64,000 nucleotides of DNA from Fen-1258 sp964449775 (GCA_964449775.1 CAYVBQ010000011.1:1-64000), one strand, 5' to 3'; counted from the first letter of the stretch, positions 43,521 through 53,251 are shown. Numbers and translations: made by a program. The notes: generated by a model from the letters alone, not told the origin.

Positions 43521-44801
43521 TTAGTTGAGGATTTTTTCCACCAGCACTTTATTGATTCGTTTGTTGACTACTTCTTTCACGGTAAATTTATAGTTATTGT
43601 GAGTGAAATGAAAACCTTGTTGAGGAATACTTCCGGCATGATTAAAAATAAAACCGCCGACAGTATCATAGTCATCATTTTCGGAAGAAAATTCTTGATC
43701 GAGTAATTCGTTGAGTTCATCAATCGAAACTTTCCCGAGTAATAGGTAACTGGTATCGCTCAGTTTTGAAATTTCATTTTCCTCTTTATCGTATTCATCG
43801 CGAATTTCACCAACAATTTCCTCAAGTATATCTTCAAGCGATATAAGACCGGCAGTACCGCCATACTCATCAACCACAATTCCTAAATGCATATTTTTAT
43901 CCTGGAATTCATGGAGAAGCTGGTTGATTAGTTTTGTCTCCGGGACAAACATAGCTTCTCTTGCGATACTTCTGAGCGAGAGTGTTTTTCTTGATTCCGG
44001 ATTTTTAAGAAATGGAAGTAGGTCTTTAGCGTAGATGATTCCGATAATTTTATCGAGACTGTTTTCGAAGAGAGGAATTCTACTATGTCCCGACTCATTT
44101 ATTCTGTTCATCAACTCATCAAAACTATCTTCAACAGAAACTGAAGTAATATCAACCCGTGGAGTCATAATCTCACGTGCGGTTACAGTTTTGAAGGAAA
44201 CTATACCGTGAATAAGTTCATGTTCTCCTTCTTCAATGGTTCCTTTTTCTATACTCAAATCAGCAAGGTCGGTTATCTCAGTATCTCGAAGAACTGATTT
44301 GGATTTATCAAAAATAATGCGCGATGTTAGCATTTTTAAAAGATCGGTTAAAATTTTTGTGACCGGATAGAGAAGAATGCTTATCCAATATAAAGGCAAA
44401 GCAACTAACCGAGCGAATTGTGTAGGATATTTTTGAGCCCAAAGTTTTGGAGTAGTTTCACAAAACAGAAGAATCAGTATAGTCAGTAGAGCAATTTGAA
44501 CAATAAGCGCTATCTCTTCAGAAATATTAAAGATTGCCGCAAGTTGAAATGCAATCACAACAGAAATAATTGACGCCGCAACATTTACAACAGTGTTACC
44601 AAGAAGAATTGTAACAAGCAATCTTTTAGGGTTTTCTAAAAGCAGCTGAATATACCCGCCGATTATTCGATGCTCTTTTTTGAACTCTCGAATTTTCTTC
44701 TTATCAAAAGAAAAAAGAGCTACTTCTGAACCGGAGAAAAAAGCCGAAAATAATAAACAGATCAGTAAAAGCAGAAATTTTGAATATAAGCTATAGTCCA
44801 A
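43521..44801 (-). CDS. HlyC/CorC-family protein (CNNM-CBS-CorC_HlyC), paralogue
   Basis: 426 residues with the same order as the 31323-32582 protein: CNNM membrane domain (LLFSAFFSGSEVALFSFDKKK), two CBS domains (MTPRVDITSVSVED, VVDEYGGTAGLISLEDILEEIVGEIRDEYD) and CorC_HlyC end (SYLLLGKVSIDELNE, DYDTVGGFIFN). Possible divalent-cation or envelope role. It lies 35 bases from ssb on the same strand. Confidence 0.92.
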   Translation of the reverse strand: MDYSLYSKFLLLLICLLFSAFFSGSEVALFSFDKKKIREFKKEHRIIGGYIQLLLENPKRLLVTILLGNTVVNVAASIISVVIAFQLAAIFNISEEIALIVQIALLTILILLFCETTPKLWAQKYPTQFARLVALPLYWISILLYPVTKILTDLLKMLTSRIIFDKSKSVLRDTEITDLADLSIEKGTIEEGEHELIHGIVSFKTVTAREIMTPRVDITSVSVEDSFDELMNRINESGHSRIPLFENSLDKIIGIIYAKDLLPFLKNPESRKTLSLRSIAREAMFVPETKLINQLLHEFQDKNMHLGIVVDEYGGTAGLISLEDILEEIVGEIRDEYDKEENEISKLSDTSYLLLGKVSIDELNELLDQEFSSENDDYDTVGGFIFNHAGSIPQQGFHFTHNNYKFTVKEVVNKRINKVLVEKILN

Positions 44802-44835
44802 CTAATATTTTATCCTACCTTGTTCAACAATCATA

Positions 44836-45279
44836 TTAAAACGGAAGATCGTCATCTTGTCCTGTGGCGGCAACATCCGGTTCGGGTGCAGAAAAACTTC
44901 CTGTTCTTTCGTTGCTGCTATAACCTTCACCGCCGGTTTCTTTACCTTCTCTACCTTCAAGAGGAATAAGCTTCTCTGAAATTATCTCTGTAACGTATCT
45001 TTTAACGCCTTCTTTATCGGTATAATCCCTTTTCTGAATGCGTCCTTCTACATAAAACTTTTTTCCTTTTTTAAGGGACTCTTTGTAGAAATCCGGAATG
45101 TTAAAAGAAACTACATTATGCCATGTTGTTTCATTCACCCAATTGCCGTCTTTACCTTTATAGCTGTTTGAAGTAGCAATAGAAAAAGATGTGACAGACA
45201 AATTATTTGTGGTGAAGCGTGTCTCTGCATCATTTCCAAGATTACCTATCAGCATTACTTTGTTTAATGAAAATGCCAA
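44836..45279 (-). CDS. ssb: single-stranded DNA-binding protein
   Basis: 147 residues. OB-fold: SLNKVMLIGNLGNDAETRFT, VNETTWHNVVSFN, YVEGRIQKRDYTDKEG. The acidic C-terminal tip DDDLPF recruits repair partners. I start at TTG 45279 (MAFSLNKVML), because AAAGGTGG lies 5-6 bases upstream; GTG 45288 is inside that ribosome site. Confidence 0.96.
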   Translation of the reverse strand: MAFSLNKVMLIGNLGNDAETRFTTNNLSVTSFSIATSNSYKGKDGNWVNETTWHNVVSFNIPDFYKESLKKGKKFYVEGRIQKRDYTDKEGVKRYVTEIISEKLIPLEGREGKETGGEGYSSNERTGSFSAPEPDVAATGQDDDLPF

Positions 45280-45383
45280 TTTAACCACCTTTGTTTGTTA
45301 GAGTTGTTTTCCACTCTAAATTTATCATAATTCATTGAAATTACAAATACCGAATAGATAGATTTTTGCAGATAAGTTACAAG

Positions 45384-45615
45384 TTCACGTTACGCAGAAG
45401 ATTGAAATTGAATAACCACGAGCTTTAGAGGGTGTGTGATAATTCATTATAAACCGTTGAAACGGTTAGCAATATTTGGGTTTTATTTCAAATTCCCACG
45501 AATAAATTCGTGGGTTATTACTTTTCACACAGTCTCTTTAGCTCGTGGATTAATTTTATTGAACCCACGACTTAAAAGTCGTGGTTACGCAAAACTCAAT
45601 TTTGCGTAAGGTAAC
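45384..45615. mobile_element. 232-bp element with TTACGCA ends and nested palindromes
   Basis: Ends TTCACGTTACGCA and TGCGTAAGGTAAC are inverted and related to the ends of the 122-bp element. Near-identical 7-mers TTACAAG (45377-45383) and TTACAGG (45616-45622) flank it. Inside are perfect palindromes CCCACGAATAAATTCGTGGG (45495-45514), CCACGACTTAAAAGTCGTGG (45565-45584) and AACCGTTGAAACGGTT (45452-45467), of the REP type seen beside the transposase gene at 62 kb. It fills the gap between ssb and the SPOR gene. Confidence 0.75.
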
Positions 45616-45649
45616 TTACAGGTATATTTTGGAATATCGGACTCATACA

Positions 45650-46129
45650 CTATTCAAGAGTAATTATGAATGCATCTTTGAATGAAGGAATCTGCCAAAT
45701 ATTATTTCTAACTTTTTCAGCATCTTCTTTAGATGCGAAAGGCAGCAAGCGCACAACAAAATGTTTATCTGAGTCACGTAATGTGATACTCATTATGTAG
45801 GCAATCTTTGATTGATTTTCTTTAACAAAAGCTTGTGCGCGTTCTTGAGTTGTAAAAGCCCCAACTTGTACAATGAATTTCTTTGCAGTCATAGTGAAGG
45901 AGTCTTTTATCACTGGTGCAGACTTTACTTCGGGTTTTGGTTCTTCCGGTTTAGCTTCGGTTTGTTTAGGAATTTCAACTTTTGTTGTATCATGTTTAGT
46001 CACATCATCAAAAACATAAATTTCCGGTTCTTTCTTCTGTTCATTGGCAACAGTTTCTTGAGAAGTTGAACATGATAAAAGTAAAATCGAGCTTATAAGA
46101 ACCGGCATTAAGTATTTGATTGGTTTCAT
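45650..46129 (-). CDS. SPOR-domain lipoprotein
   Basis: 159 residues: lipobox LLSC at residues 17-20, a Pro/Glu/Lys-rich linker (EIPKQTEAKPEEPKPEVKSA region), then a SPOR domain (KKFIVQVGAFTTQERAQAFVKE ... HFVVRLLPFASKEDAEKVRN). SPOR binds denuded septal glycan, so a division or outer-membrane link is expected. Monocistronic. Confidence 0.92.
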   Translation of the reverse strand: MKPIKYLMPVLISSILLLSCSTSQETVANEQKKEPEIYVFDDVTKHDTTKVEIPKQTEAKPEEPKPEVKSAPVIKDSFTMTAKKFIVQVGAFTTQERAQAFVKENQSKIAYIMSITLRDSDKHFVVRLLPFASKEDAEKVRNNIWQIPSFKDAFIITLE

Positions 46130-46251
46130 ATTTAACTCAGATTTAGTATAAAAAGAGTTGAATAAAATTTCTGTCTAAATATAATAATTATACGCTTTAT
46201 GCGAAATTAACTCTTAGAGAAAAATAATTTAAAAAAATCATTTTGGCAGAA

Positions 46252-46290
46252 AATAAAAAACCCGCTAACCAATTTTCAGGCAGCGGGCTA
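46252..46290 (-). terminator. terminator after the FadL-type gene
   Basis: On the minus strand AGCCCGCT, loop, AGCGGGTT followed by TTTTATTTT. It is 25 bases beyond the stop. Confidence 0.88.
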
Positions 46291-46315
46291 ATAAGACTAA
46301 TACATTAAAAGCTTA

Positions 46316-47587
46316 TTAAAAACCAAACCCTAAGTTAATACCGAATAGATTAGTAGAATTCACATATGTACCATTAAAAGGAATTGCCGAATCTTTAACT
46401 ACGTTTTCAAAAGATATGTACTGATATGCTGCATCAACACGTATGTTTTGCGTAATTTGATATCCGATACCTAGCGTAAATTCATGACGATCAGCACCAG
46501 GCAGAGAAGGATCCATATATTTTGTAGGTATTGGATTACCGTCGTATACATAACCGGCTCTAAATGCTAAGTCATTCATGCGGTATTCACCGCCAAATCT
46601 ATAAGTAACAGTATTTTCCCAATTCTTAATAGATTTCAAATCAGCCCACGCCGCAGTGTTCTTTTCAAAATCAGCCGCTAGTTCTTTATAACTTGACCAG
46701 CCCGTAAATTGAACATCCGCATTTAAAGTAAGATCTGCTGTAGCACTGTATGAAGCTCCAAATCTTAAATCAGAAGGCATTGTTAGTTTTGCTACACCTG
46801 GTCCAGATGGGAAAAGATCAGAATGTCCAACAGGAAATCCAGCTGGTTTTGCATTTAATCCAGTGAAGGTCAAATCACCTTTGAATGTAATTTCTGCTGA
46901 ATGACGATATGAAGCACCTACTGAAATATCTTTTGTTGGTTTGAAAAGCAAGCCGACATTAAATGTATATGCGGCGTCTCCATTTCCCTCTAAATTAACG
47001 CCAACATTTGTAGCACCGGGAAGATTAACACCAGGAGCAAGAGGAATTGTTGGTATATCTATTACTTGGTAAAACTGTACATTAGAAATGATATAATTAA
47101 ATCCAACACCAATTGAGAAATTGTCAGATACTTGGTAAGCTACTGTTGGATTTATATAAAAGGTTCTCAATTCAGTTTTTACAGCTAATGATTTTCCAAT
47201 CCATGTGGAAGGCCATTCTGAACCAAGTCCATAAGGATTAAAAACACCAATACCGAAAGATAATCCATTATCCATTCCATAAACTCCGTAGAAATTTATG
47301 GGAGTAAATGTTCTAGCAACAGTTGTTGATTTAGTAGTAAGAGGAGTAGGACCAGTGAAATCAACTGAAGGCATAATGAATGTTGTACCAAGTAAAATTT
47401 TCATTCCCTTTAAATTTGTTAAACCAGCGGGATTGAAATAAATAGATGATGCATCTGATGCCATTCCTACAAATGCATGCCCCATACCCATTGCTCTTGC
47501 ATTCTGGGTACCCGTTAGAAAACCGCCAGCGAATGTATTGCCAGCAAATAAAATAGAGACAAATAATAAAGTAAAGAATTTCTTCAC
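46316..47587 (-). CDS. FadL/OmpP1/TodX-family outer-membrane transporter
   Basis: About 423 residues from GTG 47587, with TAGGAGGT 4 bases upstream; ATG 47617 would place the ribosome site within the gene. Signal peptide to NTFAGG, then the FadL plug ARAMGMGHAFVGMASDASSIYFNPAGL with the NPA motif, then a 14-strand-type barrel (GASYRHSAEITF, FRAGYVYDGNPIPT, LGIGYQITQNIRVDAAYQYI) ending in Phe. The family admits hydrophobic compounds. Confidence 0.93.
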   Translation of the reverse strand: MKKFFTLLFVSILFAGNTFAGGFLTGTQNARAMGMGHAFVGMASDASSIYFNPAGLTNLKGMKILLGTTFIMPSVDFTGPTPLTTKSTTVARTFTPINFYGVYGMDNGLSFGIGVFNPYGLGSEWPSTWIGKSLAVKTELRTFYINPTVAYQVSDNFSIGVGFNYIISNVQFYQVIDIPTIPLAPGVNLPGATNVGVNLEGNGDAAYTFNVGLLFKPTKDISVGASYRHSAEITFKGDLTFTGLNAKPAGFPVGHSDLFPSGPGVAKLTMPSDLRFGASYSATADLTLNADVQFTGWSSYKELAADFEKNTAAWADLKSIKNWENTVTYRFGGEYRMNDLAFRAGYVYDGNPIPTKYMDPSLPGADRHEFTLGIGYQITQNIRVDAAYQYISFENVVKDSAIPFNGTYVNSTNLFGINLGFGF

Positions 47588-47659
47588 ACAACCTCCTATT
47601 GTTAAATGAAATTTCATTGAGAAGATAAGTAATTGTATTTTAAAAGCAAATAAGATTTC

Positions 47660-48160
47660 TTATTCGATTGTCAGAATTATAGAATCCTTTTCTACTGATT
47701 GCCCTTCCTTATAAAATATTTTTTTTACAATTCCACTGGCAGGAGAGCGTAATTCGTTCTCCATTTTCATTGCTTCTAAAATGAATAATGATTCGCCTAA
47801 ATTAACTTCATCGCCAACATTTTTCTTTAATTTTAATAAGAGCCCAGGCATTGGTGCCTTAACATCAGAATGGTGCTTTAACTTACTTTTGTTTTTTTGA
47901 AGTTCGTTTGCTGTCTCTTGAAGTCGGGTTCTTACCGTAGCATCGAAATAACATGCGTCAATTATAATTCCAAATCTATCTATACCGAGTTTATTGGATG
48001 TAATCTCAAAAACACTATTTCCAATTCTGATTACATATGCATTATTGGTTATCTTAGAAACATCCGCACTAACTTCTCTATCACCAACTTGCACTTTCCC
48101 ATCACCGAGCATTTTAACCAAGTGTTTACGATTGTTTATTGTAACGATAAATTCATTCAT
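47660..48160 (-). CDS. biotin carboxyl carrier (biotinyl domain) protein
   Basis: 166 residues from ATG 48160, which overlaps the carboxylase stop (ATGAATGA). The C-terminal 80 residues are a biotinyl domain: APMPGLLLKLKKNVGDEV, then FILEAMKMENELRSP with biotinylated Lys in AMKM, and VEKDSIILTIE. The N-terminal half holds a beta-rich segment as in acyl-CoA carboxylase small chains. Acts with the adjacent biotin carboxylase. Confidence 0.93.
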   Translation of the reverse strand: MNEFIVTINNRKHLVKMLGDGKVQVGDREVSADVSKITNNAYVIRIGNSVFEITSNKLGIDRFGIIIDACYFDATVRTRLQETANELQKNKSKLKHHSDVKAPMPGLLLKLKKNVGDEVNLGESLFILEAMKMENELRSPASGIVKKIFYKEGQSVEKDSIILTIE

Positions 48161-49649
48161 ATATCTGCGACCGCCATGTATTGCTATCAGCAATATTATT
48201 ATTCGCAAGTGTTGTTTGGAGTTCTTTTTGTTTTAGAATTGCGCCGAGAACAGCCGCTATCTCCTCATAACCATTTGATGATTCATCTTTCCATTTTCCC
48301 GGCACTAGAGGTAAGAATTCATTGTCAAGAAAATTAATATCAAATGTTCCATTGAGAAAGGTTTTTTGTTTCAGAATCCAATTGAAGACGGGAATATTTG
48401 TGATGACTCCGCTGATCTGATATTCTCCAAGTGCCCGTCTCATTCTTGCTAATGCTTCTTCCCTATCAATTCCCCAAGCAATTACTTTAGAAAGAATTGG
48501 ATCATAATAAATAGGGACATCGCTAAGTACATCAATACCACGATCAATTCTAATTCCGGGACCCGATGTGAGACGATGATGGATTATTTTTCCAATTGAT
48601 GGTGCGAAATTGTTATCAACATCCTCTGCATAAATTCTACACTCCACTGCGTGCCCATGAATTTTTAAGTCTTCTTGTTTTATGGAGAGCTTTTCTCCGG
48701 ATGCTATTCTAATTTGTTGTTTTACTAAATCTATTCCTGTGATCATCTCAGTAACAGGATGTTCCACCTGAAGTCGTGTGTTCATTTCGAGGAAATAAAA
48801 ATCTTTATTCTTATCCATCAAAAATTCAATTGTGCCTGCATTATAATAATTACAAGCTTTAGCAGCCTTAACAGCAGCTTGAGTAATCTTTTGCCGGGTT
48901 GTTTCATCAACGGCGATAGATGGCGCTTCTTCTATAACCTTTTGATGTCGTCTCTGAACAGAACACTCACGCTCGAAAAGATGAATATAATTTCCATATT
49001 TATCAGCTAGGATCTGGACTTCGATATGCTTCGGGTGTTCAATAAATTTTTCAAGATAGACATCGTCATTACCGAACGCTTTAAGGGCTTCGTTTTTAGC
49101 ACGGTTGTATGATTCTTCAAATTTATCATTGCTATCAATCTTTCGCATTCCCTTTCCGCCGCCGCCCGCCGCAGCTTTCAGCATAACAGGATAACCAATT
49201 TCGAAAGCGATCTTTTTTCCTTCTTCGATATTTTGAATTGGCTCAGTCGTGCCCGGAACAATCGGAACATTGTGAAGTTTCATCAATCTTCGCGCGGATG
49301 TTTTTTCTCCCATCATCATAACGGATTTTGAAGAAGGCCCGATAAAAATAATTCCCGATTCTTCAACCATACGGATGAATTCCGGGTTTTCCGATACAAA
49401 ACCATAACCGGGGTGAATTGCATCTGCGCCGATCTCTTTTGCAAGTTTGATTATTTTTTCTTTGTTGAGATATGATTCGTTTGCCGGTGAGGGACCGATA
49501 AGATAAGCTTCATCTGCACGACGGACATGAAGAGCATTTTTATCTACTTCGGAATAAATGGCAACAGAAATAATTCCCATCTCACGACATGCTTTAATAA
49601 TTCTGTGAGCAATTTCTCCGCGATTAGCAATTAATATTTTTTTGATCAT
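48153..49649 (-). CDS. acyl-CoA carboxylase biotin carboxylase subunit
   Basis: 498 residues, ATP-grasp biotin carboxylase: KKILIANRGEIAHRIIKACRE, HPGYGFVSEN, KAAAGGGGKGMRKI (glycine loop), FERECSVQRRHQKVIEEAPS, EMNTRLQVEHPVTE, and YDPILSKVIAWG. It carboxylates biotin on the neighbouring carrier; together with a carboxyltransferase found elsewhere it would make acetyl- or propionyl-CoA carboxylase. Context (mutase, sucD) leans to propionyl-CoA. A distinct C-terminal extension (ELQTTLANNNIADSNTW) follows the fold. It starts 6 bases before the mutS2 stop region. Confidence 0.95.
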   Translation of the reverse strand: MIKKILIANRGEIAHRIIKACREMGIISVAIYSEVDKNALHVRRADEAYLIGPSPANESYLNKEKIIKLAKEIGADAIHPGYGFVSENPEFIRMVEESGIIFIGPSSKSVMMMGEKTSARRLMKLHNVPIVPGTTEPIQNIEEGKKIAFEIGYPVMLKAAAGGGGKGMRKIDSNDKFEESYNRAKNEALKAFGNDDVYLEKFIEHPKHIEVQILADKYGNYIHLFERECSVQRRHQKVIEEAPSIAVDETTRQKITQAAVKAAKACNYYNAGTIEFLMDKNKDFYFLEMNTRLQVEHPVTEMITGIDLVKQQIRIASGEKLSIKQEDLKIHGHAVECRIYAEDVDNNFAPSIGKIIHHRLTSGPGIRIDRGIDVLSDVPIYYDPILSKVIAWGIDREEALARMRRALGEYQISGVITNIPVFNWILKQKTFLNGTFDINFLDNEFLPLVPGKWKDESSNGYEEIAAVLGAILKQKELQTTLANNNIADSNTWRSQIYE

Positions 49650-49654
49650 TAGTC

Positions 49655-52003
49655 CTACTTTAATTCAACTATTGTAATTCCATCACCGCCGTACTCTATA
49701 TTTGCAAAATAGTAATTTTTTATCAAACCATTGTTCCTAAGTAACCCGTGAACGAGCTGTTTAAGTGCGCCCGTACCTTTACCATGTAATATTTCAACAC
49801 GGTCCACGCCGCTCATATAAGCGTTATCTAAGAATTTGATTATCTCAAACTCGGCTTCATCGGCACGTTTACCGCGAAGATCTAAACGATAGCTAATTTC
49901 ATTTTGATCAACACTGAAAGATTTTGAAGATGATTTTTCCACTTCTGATTTTTTTGACGGTACCAGATCACTGTATTTTGTTTTCATTTTTATAGACCCT
50001 ACACTTAACACTGCCCTATTTTTCCCTTTATCTATTACATCTATCACACCCACAGAATCAGTCTCTTTGATCCTGACGTAATCGCCGACTTTTAATTCAA
50101 CTTTATCCTCAATGACTTTTTTCTCTTTCTTAAATACAATTTGACTCTCTTTTTTAATCTCCTCAATTATTTTCTTCTCTACTTTGATCACATCCTTATT
50201 AGCTTGAGACTCACGAATGTTTTTGATAGCGGATTCAACTTTCTTATTGACCTCGCTTAAATAAAGATCTGCTTTCTCTTTTGCCCCGGAAAGAATTTCT
50301 TTCTTCTGGTGTTCGAGTTGTTCGATTTTCCCTTGATAAAGATTTGTCAATCCTTTCAGACGGGAATTCTCTCTTTCCAAAGTATTGAGTTGTTCTCTTA
50401 AATGTTGAGATTTTTTTTCAAGAGATACAAGAAAATCCTCGATCTTTGTTTTATCAGTATCCAAATACTCTTTAGCTAGAGTAATGAATTTATCATCAAA
50501 TCCAATCCTATTTGCAACTTCGAATGCGTAACTTGACCCGGGAGTTCCTTGTCTAAATTTATAAGTCGGTTGCAGATGATCAGTATCAAATTCCATTGAA
50601 GCGTTTTGGAACTTATCAAGTTGATTGGCAACCAACTTTAAACTGCCGTGATGTGTGGTTGCAAGAACTTTAGCCCCTTTATCACGTAATGTGATCAACA
50701 TTCCGGTTGCTATTGCTGCACCTTCTGCCGGATCGGTGCCGGTCCCAATCTCATCGAGAACGACAAGACTTTTCTCATCTGCTTCTTCAATTATCTCTTT
50801 TATGTTTTTTAGATGGGAACTGAACGTGCTTAGATCGTCTTCAATAGATTGAGCATCGCCGATATCAACCAAAACTTTTTCGAATAAGAAAAAATTTGAA
50901 TCGGGATGCGCAGGAATTGGGACACCGGCAAGTGCAAGACAGACTAACAATCCGGTCGTTTTCAAAGTAACCGTTTTGCCGCCTGCATTTGGTCCTGTAA
51001 TCAAAACTATATTCACGTTATCCAGTTTCAAATCCATAGGAATGGTATTAGCATGCCCTATTCGTTTGATAAGTAGTGGGTGACGTGCGTCTATAATTGA
51101 GAAAGGTTTTGTTTGATCAAATGCCGGATGTGAACCCATTATCTCAATAGAATATTTTGCGCGGGCAAAGATGGAATCAATTTCGGCTATAGCACCAAGA
51201 GAGTATTTTAATTCGGAATGTACTTGACCTATCCGCTCGGTTAATCCTTTTAGAATTTTTTCGATTTCACGCTTCTCAGCAAAACCAAGTGATAGAATTT
51301 CATTATTGAGTTCTAATGTCTCTTCCGGTTCGATGTAAACTGTCTGTCCGGTGGATGATTCTGAATGAACAAATCCGCGCACATGACGTTTATGCTCGGA
51401 CTTAACGGGCAGTACTATTCTTCCATCACGCTGAGTGACATATTCTTCTTGAACCAGATAAGAATCACTCAATTTTTTTAAAAGTTTTTGCACTTGTTTC
51501 CGGAGAGAGGATTCCTTCTCGCGGATTTCTATTCTAATTTCCCTTAGTTTTGTACTTGCATCGTCTCGTATCTCACCATTCTCTGTGAACACTCTTCCAA
51601 TAAAATGTTCGAACACCTTATCAACAAATAATTTTTCTGTCAATTCACGCAAATATGTTTGTCCACCATCTCTGGGTTTTAAGAACTGAAATAATTTGCG
51701 TGAAGTTTCTGCGAGTTTGAGAATATCTATTATCTGTCTTATCTGAAGAACTGTTCCTTCAATTCGACTTCGCGAGAGGACTTCATTGAGGTCAGGCAAA
51801 TATTCTAATGGCGGAAAATCATTTTTGATTAGAATTTCTTTTGCTTCGTTAACTTGTCTGCCATTTTTTTTGATCAATTCAAGATTGGTAAGAGGGAGTA
51901 TATTACAAACAACCTTTTTCCCGTTATCTGTGATGCAATACTTGAGGATTTGTGCAATTACTTTTTGGTATTCTAATTTTTCGAGAATTTTTTGAGTGAT
52001 CAT
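49655..52003 (-). CDS. mutS2: endonuclease MutS2
   Basis: 782 residues. Clamp/core helices 1-290, ABC-type ATPase with Walker A GPNAGGKT at 337-344, Walker B LVVLDEIGTGTDPAEGAA, His-switch ATTHHGSLK; coiled coil about 520-630; Smr endonuclease domain about 707-782 (LDLRGKRADEAEFEI, VEILHGKGTGAL). Acts in recombination/ribosome rescue, not methyl-directed repair. Coupled to cvpA by a 4-base overlap. Confidence 0.97.
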   Translation of the reverse strand: MITQKILEKLEYQKVIAQILKYCITDNGKKVVCNILPLTNLELIKKNGRQVNEAKEILIKNDFPPLEYLPDLNEVLSRSRIEGTVLQIRQIIDILKLAETSRKLFQFLKPRDGGQTYLRELTEKLFVDKVFEHFIGRVFTENGEIRDDASTKLREIRIEIREKESSLRKQVQKLLKKLSDSYLVQEEYVTQRDGRIVLPVKSEHKRHVRGFVHSESSTGQTVYIEPEETLELNNEILSLGFAEKREIEKILKGLTERIGQVHSELKYSLGAIAEIDSIFARAKYSIEIMGSHPAFDQTKPFSIIDARHPLLIKRIGHANTIPMDLKLDNVNIVLITGPNAGGKTVTLKTTGLLVCLALAGVPIPAHPDSNFFLFEKVLVDIGDAQSIEDDLSTFSSHLKNIKEIIEEADEKSLVVLDEIGTGTDPAEGAAIATGMLITLRDKGAKVLATTHHGSLKLVANQLDKFQNASMEFDTDHLQPTYKFRQGTPGSSYAFEVANRIGFDDKFITLAKEYLDTDKTKIEDFLVSLEKKSQHLREQLNTLERENSRLKGLTNLYQGKIEQLEHQKKEILSGAKEKADLYLSEVNKKVESAIKNIRESQANKDVIKVEKKIIEEIKKESQIVFKKEKKVIEDKVELKVGDYVRIKETDSVGVIDVIDKGKNRAVLSVGSIKMKTKYSDLVPSKKSEVEKSSSKSFSVDQNEISYRLDLRGKRADEAEFEIIKFLDNAYMSGVDRVEILHGKGTGALKQLVHGLLRNNGLIKNYYFANIEYGGDGITIVELK

Positions 52004-52554
52004 TTTTTAATTTGAGATGAGTCTATTTGTAAATTTGGATCGGACTCTTTCTTCTCGATAAATTTTATTAAATAATCGGTTGCTTTCGAATTTTTTCCAA
52101 TAATAAGATCGATTGATTTAGGTATTAGATCGAGAACAAAATTATAACTAAGAGAATTATTTCTTTGAGAGATATTTGGGAAACTGAAAATATTGAGGAA
52201 CAAAAATACTGCGCTAAGAAAAAATGCTATCTGAATTGCACCTATGATACCACCAATAAATTGATTTATAAAACGATTTACCTTATCGAAGGGATGAACT
52301 ACACGCTTAATCAATGAGGCTATTAAGATTACAACTAGAAATATCGTAATACCGGCAATGACACTTGATAAATATTCATCATCATTGAAAAATGCAGCCA
52401 GGTATTTTCCTACATAACTGGAAAATTGGAATGCGAGAATTATACCAATAATAAAACCAATCAAACCAATTATTTTTCTAACAAGCCCATCTTTGAATCC
52501 TAGTAAAAAACCAATAATTATGATGATTAGGATAATATAATCGAGATAATTCAA
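52000..52554 (-). CDS. CvpA-family membrane protein
   Basis: 184 residues with four membrane helices; N-terminal NYLDYIILIIIIIGFLLGFKDGLVRKIIGLIG is the CvpA signature (Asp, then G-x-x-x-G). The C-terminal tail is soluble. Linked in some species to colicin V secretion and envelope stress. Overlaps yqeY and mutS2 by 4 bases each. Confidence 0.9.
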   Translation of the reverse strand: MNYLDYIILIIIIIGFLLGFKDGLVRKIIGLIGFIIGIILAFQFSSYVGKYLAAFFNDDEYLSSVIAGITIFLVVILIASLIKRVVHPFDKVNRFINQFIGGIIGAIQIAFFLSAVFLFLNIFSFPNISQRNNSLSYNFVLDLIPKSIDLIIGKNSKATDYLIKFIEKKESDPNLQIDSSQIKK

Positions 52555-53003
52555 CTGGCGCTCAAAACTTTTTCAACAATTTCTTTAACAACTTTGCCAT
52601 CTGCTTTTCCCTTAAGCGCTTTTGCAGCTTGCGGCATTAGCTTTGGAAAATCTTCTTTTGTTTTAGCGCCTACTTCCAGAGCGATCTTTTTTACTTCTAA
52701 TAAGATTTCTTCGAGTGAAAGCTGCTTTGGTAAATACTCCTCGATGATTTTCAACTCAGCTTCTTCTTTCTCGGCTAATTCAATTCTTCCGCCATTACGA
52801 AATTGTTCGATTGATTCTTTCCTTTTTTTTGCTGCCGTGGAAAGCATTCTAATTTCTTCTTCGGCAGTTAGTTCTTTTCCAGTACCACTTTTCTCAAATT
52901 CTAAAATCAATGCACGGATCGAACGAATTGTTTCAAGGCGAATTTTATCACCCGATCTCATTGCGTCTTTTAAGTCTTGGTTTATCTTTTCTGTCAAATT
53001 CAT
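52551..53003 (-). CDS. yqeY: GatB/YqeY-domain protein
   Basis: 150 residues from ATG 53003, with CCGGAG upstream. LTEKINQDLKDAMRSGDKIRLETIRSI, AAKKRKESIEQFRNGGR and EEYLPKQLSLEEI are typical YqeY. The fold equals the tail of GatB and probably binds tRNA or nucleic acid. Head of the yqeY-cvpA-mutS2 run. Confidence 0.94.
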   Translation of the reverse strand: MNLTEKINQDLKDAMRSGDKIRLETIRSIRALILEFEKSGTGKELTAEEEIRMLSTAAKKRKESIEQFRNGGRIELAEKEEAELKIIEEYLPKQLSLEEILLEVKKIALEVGAKTKEDFPKLMPQAAKALKGKADGKVVKEIVEKVLSAS

Positions 53004-53087
53004 AAGTACTCCGGTATTAAATCTTAATTTTATGTTGGTCAAAATAACTAATTAGCTTGATATTATTTTTTATAAAAGCCCATCCCT

Positions 53088-53236
53088 GAGGCTGTCTCAA
53101 AAGATTGTTTGTCATCACGAGTCCCGATTGATCGGGACGAAGTGATCTCATTTTTTTTATAAAAACAATAGATTGCCTGCCTGACGGCAGACAGATCCCT
53201 CGCAATGACTGCCTATATGACTTTTGAGACACCCTC
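53088..53236. mobile_element. 149-bp inverted-repeat element with GTCATnnCGAG units, no gene
   Basis: Ends GAGGCTGTCTCAAAAG and CTTTTGAGACACCCTC (15 of 16 inverted). Inside, inward-facing GTCATCACGAG (53111) and CTCGCAATGAC (53199-53209), plus palindrome CCCGATTGATCGGG and CTGCCTGACGGCAG. Same internal layout as the GIY-YIG element, without the gene. It lies between yqeY and dtd. Confidence 0.75.
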
Positions 53237-53251
53237 ATTTAAGGGGGAGGT

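Noticed and set aside
45300..45649. CRISPR-like array because of repeated CCCACGA palindromes
   Set aside because: The palindromes differ from each other, spacing is irregular and the block is bounded by element ends.
53017..53238. 73-codon minus-strand frame in the yqeY-dtd gap
   Set aside because: It is the translation of the 149-bp inverted-repeat element.
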